A stretch of DNA of 64,000 bases. It comes from an uncultured Massilia sp. (GTDB taxonomy: Bacteria > Pseudomonadota > Gammaproteobacteria > Burkholderiales > Burkholderiaceae_D). A program made the translations under genes and the position numbers. This document shows, in pieces, positions 45,118-53,911 of the stretch (position 1 is the first letter of the stretch; every line of letters starts with the position of its first letter). Under the pieces are notes generated by a model. The model had not been told where the DNA came from. It did no database searches and saw nothing but the letters and a program-made list of their open reading frames with translations. The stretch covers positions 1 to 64,000 of the forward strand of contig CAJYXO010000094.1 of NCBI GenBank assembly GCA_913778765.1, written 5' to 3'.

Positions 45118-46029
45118 TCAATCGTCCGGAAACAGCGCCGGCATCTCGATCGACCGCTTCCTGAGCCCGGCCTTGGCGCCGTCGTAATCCGGGAACACCT
45201 CGCCCACCACGGCCCAGAAGCGCGGGCTGTGGTTCATTTCGCGCAGGTGCGCCAGTTCGTGCACCACCACATAATCCAGCAGCGCCAGTGGATAGTGGAT
45301 CAGCTTCCAGTTCAGGCGGATGTTGCCGGCCACCGTGCACGACCCCCAGCGGGTGCCGGCCGACGACAGCGCGAACGCGCTGTACGTCACGTCCATGCGC
45401 GGCGCATACAGGTCCAGGCGCTCGCCGAACAGGCGCTTGGCCTCGGCCTGGAACCACAGCTTCACGCGCTCGCGGATCTGCCATTCCTCCAGCCCGGGCG
45501 TGACGCCGAGGCGCAGCGTGCGGGTCCCGGGCTCGTACACGCAGTGGCTGCGCGCGGCCGGTTCCAGTGCCAAGGTGATGTCGGCGCCCAGATAGGGCAG
45601 CTGCGCGCCGTCGACCCAGGCCACCGCCGGGCGCTGCTCGCGCTGGGTGCGGCGCTCGCTGCGTTCGAACAGCTTGGTCAGGATCCAGTTCTGCTTGGCG
45701 CGGATGGCGCGTTCGATATCGTCCATCGGCGCCCGCTTCGGCGAGGTCACGAACAGGCCGTCGTCGCTGATCATGAAGCCGTGCGAGCGGCGCGCCGAGC
45801 GGCGCAGCAGGTAGTGGACGGTGTGCGATCCGAGCTGGATCTTGCGCAGCGGCCCGTCGTTCGGGCCGACCGGCGGCACCGGCAGGGTGCGGGTCGGCAC
45901 GGGTGGCGCCTTGAACAGCGGGGCCGAGGGCTTGGGCGCCGGCGGTGGCGGCGCGGCCGGCTCGCGCGCCGCGACGAATTCTTGTGCGAACAGATCCAGC
46001 TGGTTCGCACCGGTCCTGGAGGAGGTCAT
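45118..46029 (-). CDS. YgjP-like (M48-type) metallopeptidase
   Basis: A 303-residue protein. The first 95 residues are a disordered Pro/Ala-rich region. The YgjP-like (DUF45) domain begins with [20 protein letters not shown]. The zinc site is VVVHELAHLREMNHSPRFWA (HExxH with a third His at HSPRFW), and TRWGSCTVAGNIRLNWKLIH is the conserved WGSC block. The substrate is unknown. The start at 46029 avoids overlap with plsC copy 2, though the ribosome site there is weak. It converges with the YcxB-like gene. Confidence 0.85.
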   Translation of the reverse strand: MTSSRTGANQLDLFAQEFVAAREPAAPPPPAPKPSAPLFKAPPVPTRTLPVPPVGPNDGPLRKIQLGSHTVHYLLRRSARRSHGFMISDDGLFVTSPKRAPMDDIERAIRAKQNWILTKLFERSERRTQREQRPAVAWVDGAQLPYLGADITLALEPAARSHCVYEPGTRTLRLGVTPGLEEWQIRERVKLWFQAEAKRLFGERLDLYAPRMDVTYSAFALSSAGTRWGSCTVAGNIRLNWKLIHYPLALLDYVVVHELAHLREMNHSPRFWAVVGEVFPDYDGAKAGLRKRSIEMPALFPDD

Positions 46030-46094
46030 GGTGGGCTGCGGCGATGGTGCTTTGGATGGTGCTTTGGTCTGCGCGCCCAGCTCATTCAGGTACC

Positions 46095-46826
46095 TCAGTA
46101 AGCGTGGGGCGAAACGACGCGCATTTCCGATTCTATCCAATTTTCGACCTCTTGCATCAGACTGTCGGGAGTGTGGTTTTCCGGCGATATCGGCTTGCCA
46201 ATCGATACGGTGATCAGGCCCGGACGTTTGATGAATGAGTTCTTGGGCCAGCATTCGCCCGAGTTATGCGCGATGGGGACGACCACGGCGCCGGTCTCGA
46301 TGGCCAGGCGCGTGCCGCCGCTTTTGTACTTGCCTTTCTGGCCGACCGGGATGCGGGTCCCTTCGGGGAACATGATGATCCACTGGCCGTCGGCCAGGCG
46401 GCGCTTGCCGTGCCGGACCACCTGGGCGAAGGCGTTCTTGCCCTGCTTGCGGTCGATCGGGATCATGCGCAGCAGCGCCATGCCCCAGCCGAAGAAGGGG
46501 ATGTACAGGATTTCCTTCTTGAAGACGTAGACCAGCGGCCGCTTCATGTTCGGCAGCATGAAGATGGTCTCGCATGCCGACTGGTGCTTGGACAGCAGGA
46601 TGGCCGGGCCGTCCGGCAGGTTCTCGTAGCCGCGCACTTCGTAGCGGATGCCGCAGATGACTTTTGCGCACCAGATGATGAAGACGTTCCAGCGCGAGGT
46701 GATGAAGAAGCGCGTGTTGTACGGGAAGGGCGCTGCCAGAAAACAGATGCACGCCCAGACCACGGTGGCGACCACCATGACGATCGTGAACAACAGGGAG
46801 CGCAGGAACAGGGTGGCAGTACGCAA
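46095..46826 (-). CDS. 1-acyl-sn-glycerol-3-phosphate acyltransferase (PlsC family), copy 2
   Basis: A 243-residue acyltransferase. A membrane helix lies near residues 10-32. The first motif is LLSKHQSACETIFMLPNMK, HX4E rather than HX4D, which is typical of a neisserial/betaproteobacterial subgroup. The second motif is IMFPEGTRIPVGQKGKYKSG. VVPIAHNSGECWPKNSFIKR is the family's third block. It lies between the YgjP-like gene and gmhB in the minus-strand run gmhB-plsC. It likely supplies phosphatidic acid, but its division of labour with the copy at 37.2 kb is unclear. Confidence 0.9.
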   Translation of the reverse strand: MRTATLFLRSLLFTIVMVVATVVWACICFLAAPFPYNTRFFITSRWNVFIIWCAKVICGIRYEVRGYENLPDGPAILLSKHQSACETIFMLPNMKRPLVYVFKKEILYIPFFGWGMALLRMIPIDRKQGKNAFAQVVRHGKRRLADGQWIIMFPEGTRIPVGQKGKYKSGGTRLAIETGAVVVPIAHNSGECWPKNSFIKRPGLITVSIGKPISPENHTPDSLMQEVENWIESEMRVVSPHAY

Positions 46827-46876
46827 GAAGATCTCCGGAATGGATCGGCAGTGATGGCTGGGTTCAGCTTAGCAGA

Positions 46877-47437
46877 TCAGGCGGCAGGCGGGCTAGAGGC
46901 AGGTTGCTTCAGGAAGGCATTCACCATCGCCGCCAGGTCGGGGAAGACCTGGGTGCCGGGCGGCAGGCCGCCGGTGGCATGGGTTTTTTCGCCCTTGCCG
47001 GTCAGGACCAGGTAGGGCGCGCAGCCGCTGATGAAGCCGGCCTGCAGATCGCGCAGCGAGTCGCCGACGGTCGGCACGCCCTTCAGGCTGACCTTGAAGC
47101 GCTTGCTGATCTCTTCGAACATGCCGTTCTTCGGCTTGCGGCAATCGCAGTTGTCGATTGCCGCATGCGGGCAGAAGAAGATCGCGTCGATGTCCGCGCC
47201 GACCAGCTGGGCCGCCGCGTGCATCTTCTGGTGGATCGCGTTCAGGGTGGCGATGTCGAACAATTCGCGCGCGATGCCCGACTGGTTCGATGCGATGACC
47301 ACGCGGTAGCCGGCCTGGTTCAGGCGCGCGATCGCCTCGAGCGATCCCGGGATCGGGATCCACTCGGCGGGCGACTTGATGAATTCGGGGGAGTCATGGT
47401 TGATGACCCCGTCCCGGTCGAGGATGACCAGTTTCAT
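46877..47437 (-). CDS. gmhB: D-glycero-beta-D-manno-heptose-1,7-bisphosphate 7-phosphatase
   Basis: A 186-residue HAD-family phosphatase. The nucleophile block is VILDRDGVINHDSPEFIKSP (DxD at residues 7 and 9). The zinc-binding loop is FFCPHAAIDNCDCRKPKNGM, characteristic of GmhB and histidinol phosphatases. VGDSLRDLQAGFISGCAPYL is the Mg-binding block. It removes the 7-phosphate in ADP-heptose synthesis, the donor for WaaC encoded at 42.2 kb. It is ten bases downstream of glyS, an arrangement common in betaproteobacteria. Confidence 0.94.
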   Translation of the reverse strand: MKLVILDRDGVINHDSPEFIKSPAEWIPIPGSLEAIARLNQAGYRVVIASNQSGIARELFDIATLNAIHQKMHAAAQLVGADIDAIFFCPHAAIDNCDCRKPKNGMFEEISKRFKVSLKGVPTVGDSLRDLQAGFISGCAPYLVLTGKGEKTHATGGLPPGTQVFPDLAAMVNAFLKQPASSPPAA

Positions 47438-47447
47438 GCGATGCGCC

Positions 47448-49559
47448 TTATGCCGCCAGCTTGGAGATGTCGGCCACGCGGTTCATCATGCGGTGCAGGA
47501 TGGACAGCAGGGCCAGGCGGTTGTTGCGCAGCCTGACGTCCTCGGCCATCACCATCACGTCGTTGAAGAAGGCGTCGACGTCGTCGCGCAGCTGGGCCAG
47601 GGTCTTCAGCGTGCCGGTGAAATCGCGGCGCTCGAAGGCGGCGTCGACTTCCGGCTGCACGCGCTGGACGCTGGCGTACAGCTTCTTCTCGGCCTCGTCC
47701 TGCAGCAGGGCGGCATCGACGCTGCCTGCCTGGGCCAGGGCGTCCTCGTTCTTCTTGAGGATGTTCGAGATGCGCTTGTTGGCGGCGGCCAGCGACGCGC
47801 TTTCCGGCAGCGCGGCGAAGCTTTGCACGGCTTCCAGGCGCGCCACCACGTCGTCGACGCGGTCCGGATTCTGGGCCAGCACCGCTTCCACTTCATTCGG
47901 CGAGAAGCCGCGGTCGCGCAGCAGGCCGCGCAGGCGGTCCAGCATGAAGGCGGTGACCTCTTCAGTCGGATTCTTGAAGTTGGCGACCGTGTCGAACACG
48001 CCGGCGGCATCGCCCAGCAGTTCGGACAGCGCCAGCGGCAGGCGCTTCTCGACCAGCATGCGCATCACGCCCAGCGCATGGCGGCGCAGCGCGAACGGAT
48101 CCTTCTCGCCGGTCGGCTGCAGGCCGATGGCCCAGATGCCCACCAGCGTTTCGAGCTTGTCGGCCAGCGCCACCGCCAGGCCGGTATTCGTCGACGGCAG
48201 GGCGTCGCCCGAGAAGCGCGGCTGGTAGTGCTCGGAGGCGGCCAGGGCGACTTCCTCGTTCTCCTGGTCGTTGCGGGCGTAATAGGTGCCCATGATGCCC
48301 TGCAGTTCCGGGAACTCGCCGACCATGTCGGTCAGCAGGTCGGCCTTGGCCAGCTGGGCGCCGCGCTCGGCCAGCAGCATGTCGTAGCCCAGGCGGCGTG
48401 CGATGGCGCCGGCCAGGCGGGTCACGCGCTGGGTGCGTTCCAATTGGGTGCCGAGCTTGTTGTGGTAGACCACGTTGGCCAGCAGCGGAATGCGCGATTC
48501 CAGCGACTTCTTCTTGTCCTGCTCGAAGAAGAACTTGGCGTCCGACAGGCGCGGGCGCACCACGCGCTCGTTGCCGCCGACGATGGCGGCCGGGTCGTCG
48601 GTCTGCAGGTTCGACACGATCAGGAAGCGCGAGCGCAGGCGGCCAGCGGTGTCCGTCAGCGCGAAGTACTTCTGGTTGGTCTGCATGGTCAGGATCAGGC
48701 ATTCCTGCGGCACCGACAGGAACACATCCTCGAAGCGGCATTCATAGACCACCGGCCATTCGACCAGGGCCGCGACTTCGTCCAGCAGCGATTCCGGCAT
48801 CAGCACCTGGTCGTCGCCGGCCTTGGCCAGCAACTGGGTGCGGATGGTTTCCTTGCGCTCCTCCGGGCTGGCGACCACCTTGCCCTGGTCCTTCAGCACG
48901 CCGGCATACTGGTCGGCATGGTCGATGTCGAAGGACTGGCCGTCGGACAGGAAGCGGTGGCCGAGGGTGGCGCGGCCGGACGACAGGCCGAGCAGCGACA
49001 GCGGCACGACGGCGTCGCCGTGCAGCGCCAGCAGCGAGTGCACCGGGCGCACGAACTGCACGGTTTCGCCGCTTGGCCGCTGGTAGCTCATCACTTTCGG
49101 GATCGGCAGCTTGGCGACAGCGTCGATCAGCACCGGCTGCAGGCCGTCGGCGAGCTGGCTGCCCGGCGCGGTATGGCTGTAGAAGAAGCTCTCGGCCTTG
49201 CCGTCCTGGGCGCGTTCGAGGTCGTCGATCTTGAGGTCGGGGAAGCCCAGCGCGGCCAGCTTCTTGGCCAGCGGCGCGGTCGGGTTGCCGTCCTTGTCCA
49301 GGGCCACGGCCACCGGCAGCACTTTTTCGCGGATCGCCTTGTCCGGCGAGGTCGCGCGCACATTGGTGATCGAGACCGCCAGGCGGCGCGGCGTGGCGTA
49401 GGTGGTGACGACGCTGTCGGCTTCCAGGAAGTCGCGCGCCTTCAGGCCGCTCGCGATGCCGTGCGCAAAAGCGGCGCCCAGTTTGACGAGCGCTTTCGGC
49501 GGCAGCTCTTCGGTCTGCAGCTCAAGGAGCAAGGTTTGAGCGGGTAAGGTCTGGTTCAT
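47448..49559 (-). CDS. glyS: Glycyl-tRNA synthetase beta subunit
   Basis: A 703-residue subunit of the alpha2-beta2 bacterial glycyl-tRNA synthetase. It begins with [20 protein letters not shown], the family opening. [40 protein letters not shown] and [20 protein letters not shown]-type blocks are visible, and the C-terminal tRNA-binding region ends [20 protein letters not shown]. It carries the HD-type and anticodon-binding parts and works with GlyQ, encoded 27 bases upstream in the same operon. Confidence 0.97.
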   Translation of the reverse strand: MNQTLPAQTLLLELQTEELPPKALVKLGAAFAHGIASGLKARDFLEADSVVTTYATPRRLAVSITNVRATSPDKAIREKVLPVAVALDKDGNPTAPLAKKLAALGFPDLKIDDLERAQDGKAESFFYSHTAPGSQLADGLQPVLIDAVAKLPIPKVMSYQRPSGETVQFVRPVHSLLALHGDAVVPLSLLGLSSGRATLGHRFLSDGQSFDIDHADQYAGVLKDQGKVVASPEERKETIRTQLLAKAGDDQVLMPESLLDEVAALVEWPVVYECRFEDVFLSVPQECLILTMQTNQKYFALTDTAGRLRSRFLIVSNLQTDDPAAIVGGNERVVRPRLSDAKFFFEQDKKKSLESRIPLLANVVYHNKLGTQLERTQRVTRLAGAIARRLGYDMLLAERGAQLAKADLLTDMVGEFPELQGIMGTYYARNDQENEEVALAASEHYQPRFSGDALPSTNTGLAVALADKLETLVGIWAIGLQPTGEKDPFALRRHALGVMRMLVEKRLPLALSELLGDAAGVFDTVANFKNPTEEVTAFMLDRLRGLLRDRGFSPNEVEAVLAQNPDRVDDVVARLEAVQSFAALPESASLAAANKRISNILKKNEDALAQAGSVDAALLQDEAEKKLYASVQRVQPEVDAAFERRDFTGTLKTLAQLRDDVDAFFNDVMVMAEDVRLRNNRLALLSILHRMMNRVADISKLAA

Positions 49560-49586
49560 GATCGTTCTATTTTTTCTGTTCTGGGC

Positions 49587-50519
49587 TCAGCCGACCTTGA
49601 CTTCGGCGGCGTCGACTTCGGGCGATTTCGGCAGCATGGGGAAGCCGAGCTTCTCGCGCGAATCGTGATAGGCCTGGGCGACCAGGCGCGACAGCGTGCG
49701 CACGCGGCCGATGTAGGCGGCGCGCTCGGTGACGGAGATGGCGCCGCGCGCATCCAGCAGGTTGAAGCTGTGCGAGGCCTTCATGATCTGCTCGTAGGCC
49801 GGCAGGGTCAGGGCCAGTTCGATCAGGCGCTTGGCTTCGCTCTCGTGGTTGTTAAAGGCCTGGAACAGCAGGTCGGCGTTGGTGTGCTCGAAGTTGTAGG
49901 TCGACTGTTCGACTTCGTTCTGGTGGAACACGTCGCCGTAGGACAGGCGCTTCGTGACCCCGTTTTCTTCCCACTCGGTCCACACCAGGTCGTAGACGTT
50001 CTCGACGCCCTGCAGGTACATCGCCAGGCGCTCGATGCCGTAGGTGATCTCGCCCAGCACCGGCTTGCAATCGAGGCCGCCGACCTGCTGGAAGTAGGTG
50101 AACTGGGTGACTTCCATGCCGTTCAGCCAGACTTCCCAGCCCAGGCCCCAGGCGCCCAGGGTCGGGCTTTCCCAGTCGTCCTCGACGAAGCGGACGTCGT
50201 TCTTCTTCAGGTCCAGGCCCAGGGCTTCCAGCGAGCCGAGGTAGAGGTCGAGGATGTTTTCCGGGGCCGGCTTCAGCACCACCTGATATTGGTAATAGTG
50301 CTGCAGGCGGTTCGGGTTTTCGCCGTAGCGGCCATCCTTCGGGCGGCGCGAAGGCTGCACGTAGGCGGCGCGCCAGGGCTCCGGGCCGATCGCGCGCAGG
50401 AAGGTGCCGGTGTGGAAGGTGCCCGCGCCGACTTCCATGTCGTACGGCTGGAGCAGGGCGCAACCTTGCTTGTCCCAGTAGGTTTGCAAGGTCAGGATGA
50501 TTTGTTGGAATGTGAGCAT
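49587..50519 (-). CDS. glyQ: Glycyl-tRNA synthetase alpha subunit
   Basis: A 310-residue class II aminoacyl-tRNA synthetase subunit that binds glycine and ATP. ATG 50519 gives [20 protein letters not shown]; upstream in-frame codons are not conserved. [40 protein letters not shown] and [19 protein letters not shown] hold motif 2 and active-site residues. It pairs with GlyS downstream. The 130-bp gap to lnt probably contains its promoter. Confidence 0.97.
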   Translation of the reverse strand: MLTFQQIILTLQTYWDKQGCALLQPYDMEVGAGTFHTGTFLRAIGPEPWRAAYVQPSRRPKDGRYGENPNRLQHYYQYQVVLKPAPENILDLYLGSLEALGLDLKKNDVRFVEDDWESPTLGAWGLGWEVWLNGMEVTQFTYFQQVGGLDCKPVLGEITYGIERLAMYLQGVENVYDLVWTEWEENGVTKRLSYGDVFHQNEVEQSTYNFEHTNADLLFQAFNNHESEAKRLIELALTLPAYEQIMKASHSFNLLDARGAISVTERAAYIGRVRTLSRLVAQAYHDSREKLGFPMLPKSPEVDAAEVKVG

Positions 50520-50649
50520 CTTTGGGCTTCGAGCTGATGAAGCGTCGGGCACGCGGGCCGCGAACACGGTGAGTTTGCTAAAAGGCCAATTTTAGCGGGT
50601 TTTCGCGGCTGACTCGAAATGAATCGCGAATCAGCCGGGCTGGCGTCGA

Positions 50650-52239
50650 CTATTCTTCGGTCGCGGCGCGCTTGCGCAGCCGGCCGCCGAGCCACGCGCC
50701 GGCCAGGCCCAGCAGGCCGAGGCCGAGGAACAGGTAGTTGCCGAAGCGGATATACGGCGTCATGCCGGCCGTGCCCTGCACCGTGGCCGTCAGCACGCCG
50801 GCCTGGTAGAAGGGCAGCACGTGGGCGATATTGCCGCGGTGGTCGATGACGGCGGTGGCGCCGTCGTTGGTGGCGCGCAGCATCGGACGGCCGGTCTCCA
50901 GCGTGCGCATGCGCGAGATCTGCAGGTGCTGCGGGATCGCGGTCGACTGGCCGTACCACGACAGGTTCGACACGTTCAGCAGCATGGTCGCCGGGCGCGG
51001 CGCATTGCGCAGCTGGTAGGCGATTTCTTCACCGAATACGTCTTCGTAGCAGATATTCGGCAGCACCAGCTGGTCCTTTACCGCGAATGGCGCCTGCAGC
51101 GCGGCCCCGCGGGTGGCGTCGTTCAGCGGGATGTTCAGCATGTCGGTGAACCAGCGGAAGCCGGGCGGGATGAATTCGCCGAAGGGCACCAGGTGGGCCT
51201 TGTCGTAGCGGTAGCCCTGCGGCTGCGGCCTGGCCGGCACGGTGACCAGGCTGTTCGAATACTTGCCGGGACCGTCCAGCAGCGGCATGCCGATCGCCAG
51301 CGTGCTGCCGCTGGCGGCGGCGAAGCGCTGCAGGCCCGCCAGGTAATCCTGGGGCAGCTGGTGCGCGAAGATCGGGATCGCCGTCTCTGGCGTGGCGATC
51401 AGGTCGGCCGGCGCCGCCGTGATCATGTTCTGGTAAGTCTCGAGGATGCTGGTCAGGAAGGCCAGGTCGAATTTGCGGTCCTGCGGAATATTCCCCTGCA
51501 ACAGGCGCACGCTGAGCGGCTGGCCCGTCACCTGCGTCCATTCGACGGTGCGCAGGCCGGCGCCCGCCAGCATCAGCACGGCGAACAGCGCCAGCGACGG
51601 CAGCTTGCGGCGCTGGGTCAGCATGACCAGGCAGCCGGCGCACATCGCCACCAGCACGCCGATACCGTACACGCCGACGATCGGCGCGAAGCCGGCCAGC
51701 GGCGCGCCGTCATGCGCGTAACCGGAAGCGGCCCAGGGGAAGCCGGTGAAGACCCAGCCGCGCATCCATTCCGTCACGCCCCACAGGATGGGCAGCACCA
51801 GCAGCAGGAAGGCGCTGACCGGCAGCGACCAGCGCCGCCGCAGCCAGGTGGCGATGCCGGTGGTGAGCGCAGCGAACAGGCCCATGTACAGGCCGAGCAG
51901 GATCACGCCGATCGCGCCGAGAATGGCCGGCAGGTGCGCGAAGCGGGTCATGAAGATGTACAGCCAGTGCATGCCCGCCACCGACCAGCCGAAGCCGAAC
52001 GCCCAGCCGAGCAGGGTGGCGCGGCGCGTCGAGCTGCCCATGCCGACCTGGTAGAACAGCCAGGCCAGCGACAGGAACTGCAGCGGCCACCAGCCGAAGG
52101 GTTCGAAGGAGAACAGGCTGAGCGCCCCGGCCAGCACGGCAAAGGCGAGGGCGGTCAGGCTGGGACGGGTGCCGCGCAGCGCCGGGTCCGGCGCGGTGGC
52201 TGTCTGGGTACGGCGGCGCAAGATCAAGCGTCGTTCCAA
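50650..52239 (-). CDS. lnt: Apolipoprotein N-acyltransferase
   Basis: A 529-residue inner-membrane enzyme that adds the third acyl chain to lipoproteins. It has N-terminal helices (SLTALAFAVLAGALSLFSFE onward, about six in all) and a periplasmic nitrilase domain. The catalytic triad lies in LIATPETAIPIFA (Glu), RYDKAHLVPFGEFIPPG (Lys) and LVLPNICYEDVFGEE (Cys). The start is uncertain: 52239 is a TTG with no clear ribosome site, and other in-frame TTG codons follow at 52227 and 52221. It follows corC/ybeX, as in many proteobacteria, but 103 bases of palindromic repeats lie between them. Confidence 0.93.
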   Translation of the reverse strand: MERRLILRRRTQTATAPDPALRGTRPSLTALAFAVLAGALSLFSFEPFGWWPLQFLSLAWLFYQVGMGSSTRRATLLGWAFGFGWSVAGMHWLYIFMTRFAHLPAILGAIGVILLGLYMGLFAALTTGIATWLRRRWSLPVSAFLLLVLPILWGVTEWMRGWVFTGFPWAASGYAHDGAPLAGFAPIVGVYGIGVLVAMCAGCLVMLTQRRKLPSLALFAVLMLAGAGLRTVEWTQVTGQPLSVRLLQGNIPQDRKFDLAFLTSILETYQNMITAAPADLIATPETAIPIFAHQLPQDYLAGLQRFAAASGSTLAIGMPLLDGPGKYSNSLVTVPARPQPQGYRYDKAHLVPFGEFIPPGFRWFTDMLNIPLNDATRGAALQAPFAVKDQLVLPNICYEDVFGEEIAYQLRNAPRPATMLLNVSNLSWYGQSTAIPQHLQISRMRTLETGRPMLRATNDGATAVIDHRGNIAHVLPFYQAGVLTATVQGTAGMTPYIRFGNYLFLGLGLLGLAGAWLGGRLRKRAATEE

Positions 52240-52250
52240 TTCGTAGGCAG

Positions 52251-52336
52251 GTCGTTACCGCGCAGGCGGGAACCCAAGTTGGAAGAGTAGACGATACGCA
52301 TGCAAAACTTGGGTCCCCGCCTGCGCGGGGACGACG
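52251..52336. repeat. Inverted pair of palindromic repeats between corC and lnt
   Basis: Two palindromes face each other: TTACCGC/GCGGGAA at 52255-52272 (one mismatch) and GTCCCCGC/GCGGGGAC at 52313-52332. The inner flanks ACCCAAGTT and AACTTGGGT are also complementary, so the whole 85 bases can fold into one branched structure. It lies between two genes of the same strand and could affect corC-lnt cotranscription. Confidence 0.88.
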
Positions 52337-52342
52337 GTATGG

Positions 52343-53227
52343 TTAATCGTGCTGGTCGTCGGCGTCGCGGCCGGGCAGTTTTTCAACCAGCAGGACGTGG
52401 ATCTGGCGGGCGTCGGCGCGCAGCACTTCGAAGCGCAGGTTGTCCAGCTCGAACACCTCGCCCTTGTGCGGCATGCGTCCCAGGTGGCTGGCCACCAGGC
52501 CGCCGATGGTGTCGACGTCGTCTTCCGGCAGGTCGACCCCGATCTCTTCGTTGAACTGGTCGATCTCGGTGAGGGCCTTGACGCGCCAGCGCGGGCCCTG
52601 CTGGCCTTCCTTGATCGACAGGACGTTGTCTTCTTCCTCGTCGAAGTCGTACTCGTCCTCGATGTCGCCGACGATCTGCTCGAGCACGTCCTCGATGGTG
52701 ATCAGGCCGGCCACGCCGCTGTACTCGTCGACGACGATGGCCATGTGGTTGTGGTTCGCGCGGAAGTCGCGCAGCAGCACGTTCAGGCGCTTCGATTCGG
52801 GGATGAAGATGGCCGGGCGCAGCATGTCGCGCACGTCGAAGGACTCTTCGGCGTAGTAGCGCAGCAGGTCCTTGGCCAGCAGGATCCCGACCACCTTGTC
52901 GCGTTCGCCCTCGATGGCGGGAAAGCGCGAGTGCGCCGTTTCCAGCACGACCGGCAGCCATTCCTCGATCGGCTTGTTGATGTCGATGACGTCCATCTGC
53001 GAACGCGGGACCATGATGTCGCGCACCGACAGGTCGGAGACCTGGAACACGCCCTCGATCATGGAGAGGGCATCGGCGTCGATGAGGTTGCGTTCGTGGG
53101 CGTCGTGCAGCACTTCGAGCAGCTCGGCGCGATTTTCGGGCTCGGGGGAGATCAGGGCGGTCAGCCGTTCGAACAGCGACCGGTGGGTTTTGACGTCGCC
53201 GCGGACGTCAGCAGGATGCTCGGGCAT
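52343..53227 (-). CDS. corC: CorC/YbeX-type CBS-domain protein
   Basis: A 294-residue protein without the N-terminal DUF21 membrane domain. Two CBS domains start near [20 protein letters not shown] and [20 protein letters not shown]. The C-terminal transporter-associated domain has [20 protein letters not shown] and [20 protein letters not shown]. In enterics, CorC/YbeX affects Mg2+/Co2+ efflux and ribosome quality. ATG 53227 gives [20 protein letters not shown]; the upstream extension is not conserved. The usual ybeY neighbour is 3 kb away because iorAB intervenes. Confidence 0.92.
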   Translation of the reverse strand: MPEHPADVRGDVKTHRSLFERLTALISPEPENRAELLEVLHDAHERNLIDADALSMIEGVFQVSDLSVRDIMVPRSQMDVIDINKPIEEWLPVVLETAHSRFPAIEGERDKVVGILLAKDLLRYYAEESFDVRDMLRPAIFIPESKRLNVLLRDFRANHNHMAIVVDEYSGVAGLITIEDVLEQIVGDIEDEYDFDEEEDNVLSIKEGQQGPRWRVKALTEIDQFNEEIGVDLPEDDVDTIGGLVASHLGRMPHKGEVFELDNLRFEVLRADARQIHVLLVEKLPGRDADDQHD

Positions 53228-53390
53228 AGTTGGCGTGAAGCCGTTGTTGCAATGGGCATTAGGATACACCAAAAGCCGCAATGCCTGTTTTTTATGCAGT
53301 CCGGCTGGGCCGGGGATGTGCGCGCGTATCGTTTCTCCTTTATCCTATAGTTGTTCATTCGCCACTGCAGCCACTGAAGGAGTTTCCCCC

Positions 53391-53894
53391 ATGCCCGCCC
53401 TCGACATCAACGGCACCGCCACCAATCTCGACGTCCCCGACGACATGCCCCTGCTGTGGGCCATCCGCGACGTGATGGGCCTGACCGGCACCAAGTTCGG
53501 CTGCGGCGTCGCGCTGTGCGGCGCCTGCACCGTGCACCTGGACGGCCAGCCGATCCGCTCCTGCGTGACGCCCGTGTCGAGCGCCGTGGGCAAGAAGATC
53601 ACGACCATCGAGGCGATCGGCAACGACCCGGTGGGCGCGAAGGTGCAGGATGCCTGGCGCCAGGTCGACGTGGTGCAGTGCGGCTACTGTCAGTCGGGCC
53701 AGATCATGTCGGCCACCGCGCTGCTGCAGGCGAACCCGAAGCCGAGCGACGCCGACATCGACGGCGCCATGGCCGGCAACATCTGCCGCTGCGGCACCTA
53801 CGGACGGATCCGCAAGGCGATCAAGATCGCGGCCGGCATTCCGTCGCCGGCAGTCGCCCCCGCCGCCCAGCCCCAAGCACCGCGTAAAGCCTGA
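53391..53894 (+). CDS. iorA: Isoquinoline 1-oxidoreductase-type [2Fe-2S] subunit
   Basis: A 167-residue iron-sulfur subunit of a molybdenum hydroxylase. The plant-type ferredoxin cluster is [20 protein letters not shown] with the last ligand in IRSC. The second, helical cluster is [20 protein letters not shown] plus [20 protein letters not shown]. The C-terminus is an Ala/Pro tail. The start ATG at 53391 has GAAGGAG about eight bases upstream. With the next gene it forms an aldehyde-oxidase/IorAB-like enzyme; the true substrate is unknown. There is no FAD subunit, as expected for the IorAB group. Confidence 0.9.
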   Translation: MPALDINGTATNLDVPDDMPLLWAIRDVMGLTGTKFGCGVALCGACTVHLDGQPIRSCVTPVSSAVGKKITTIEAIGNDPVGAKVQDAWRQVDVVQCGYCQSGQIMSATALLQANPKPSDADIDGAMAGNICRCGTYGRIRKAIKIAAGIPSPAVAPAAQPQAPRKA

Positions 53895-53911
53895 ACGAGG
53901 AACGAGCACAC